NCBI RefSeq assembly: GCF_018812025.1
Contig: NC_063061.1
Coordinates: forward strand, 29,576,585 to 29,640,584
Direction of reading: 5' to 3'
Origin: Megalobrama amblycephala
Lineage: Eukaryota > Chordata > Actinopteri > Cypriniformes > Xenocyprididae
Length of the DNA: 64,000 nucleotides
The translations under genes were made by a program, and so were the position numbers. Below the pieces are notes generated by a model, which saw only the letters and a program-made list of their open reading frames with translations, had not been told where the DNA came from and did not search any database. Below, in pieces: positions 27,034-64,000 of this stretch (its first letter is position 1; each line of letters starts with the position of its first letter).

Positions 27034-27386
27034 GTAATGAGATATTTCGATTAAAGCTGTGCATGATTGAATGCTATTGAATGCTACAGGACAAAAAAGA
27101 TAGGTCTGAAGAAGAAATTATGTTTTTGTGATGTATATTTTTGTCTGTGACTGGATTTACTTAGAACTGCATGCCATAGTGTTCAGAAACTTCTTTCTTT
27201 TAACACTGTTTTTATTTTCTGAAGGAGTGGGGTATTTTAATTTGTCATTCAATATTAACTTGTTCTGCATTTTAGTTTGTTCCATTTGAATCTGCATAAA
27301 TGCAGCCAGTTTAATCCAAATGACTCATCATCTGCTTCCCTTTATTTAGATTACGCTGTAAATGTATCAAAAACTTGGAGCCAAGC

Positions 27387-63555
<36,169 letters not shown>

Positions 63556-64000
63556 GAATCTTCTTGAACAGGGCTGTATTGGCAGCTTACCTCAGTTCGC
63601 CTTGCTGCAAAATGCTACTTCCAAGATGCTACAAATTTCCCAGATGCCTTAGCTGCGCATGGGGGAAGCTTGTTCGACCCACACAACTTATAGTTCTCTC
63701 CCAATGTGTTTTCCCAGAATCCTCTATGGCTGCAGAGGCTGGCCAGATCCTACTAAGCTTCTCTGAGCGGCAATACTTTTGAAGAGGAGTGGGACGTTGG
63801 CGAGATCATGAGCCAGCAACTTCCTTTAATAACAATGCAACGCGATTTAAAGCGTATTGTGCCGATGAATCAACAAAAACACGTATCTTGGAAAACAGTT
63901 GCCTTTGAAAATGGTTGTTTTTTCAAAAGGATGCCAGTATTGGTCTTAGATTATCAGTATTTATTCCAAAGAGTGATGCCACAACAGGCTTCGCCCACAA
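63556..64000 (+). other. specc1l: specc1l 3' UTR, continuing past the window
   Basis: Sequence after the TGA at 63553-63555. No AATAAA was seen before the window ends, so the 3' end lies outside. The local ORF is not supported. Confidence 0.6.

Overview
This is nuclear DNA from a teleost fish, most likely a cyprinid. The evidence is spliced vertebrate genes with GT/AG introns, a very dense load of small inverted-repeat DNA transposons of the type common in carp and zebrafish relatives, a Tc1-like transposon, a tRNA-derived SINE and long AT and CA microsatellites. I identified products from remembered protein families, exon phase and motifs; no search was run.

Four protein-coding genes explain the coding sequence. 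(1) 82-6677, plus: the 3' end of sptan1 (non-erythroid alpha-II spectrin), covering the last spectrin repeats and the C-terminal EF-hands. It includes what looks like a pair of alternative small exons (18 bp and 63 bp). (2) 7129-11556, minus: complete dync2i2 (WDR34, dynein-2 intermediate chain), nine exons, 501 codons. It lies tail-to-tail with sptan1, and the two poly(A) signals are under 50 bp apart. (3) 13955-16370, minus: complete set (SET/TAF-I beta histone chaperone), eight exons, 275 codons, with the long acidic tail. (4) 27387-63555, plus: complete specc1l (cytospin-A), fifteen coding exons, 1124 codons, with coiled coils and a C-terminal calponin-homology domain. A possible untranslated first exon lies near 19.3 kb, and a TATA-containing alternative promoter and exon near 26.9 kb. 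The sptan1-dync2i2-set neighbourhood matches the mammalian 9q34 order.

The genes belong to different processes: membrane skeleton, retrograde intraflagellar transport, chromatin and PP2A regulation, and the actin-microtubule crosslinking cytoskeleton. There is no operon-like logic. Most of the remaining DNA is intron and repeat. From 20 kb to 63 kb the specc1l introns hold nested transposons (a Tc1 element inside a MITE, a piggyBac-type foldback inside an older repeat, a MITE inside a MITE). They also hold a roughly 4.5-kb higher-order tandem array of a ~20-bp motif (40.6-45.1 kb) and a palindromic GATATC/ACTAGT satellite (58.8-59.3 kb).

I found no convincing new multi-gene system. The observations most worth checking are the 4.5-kb array with its inverted left edge, the in-frame alternative specc1l promoter/exon, the sptan1 exon pair, the palindromic satellite, and the shared TTAA/AGG ends of many unrelated-looking MITEs.
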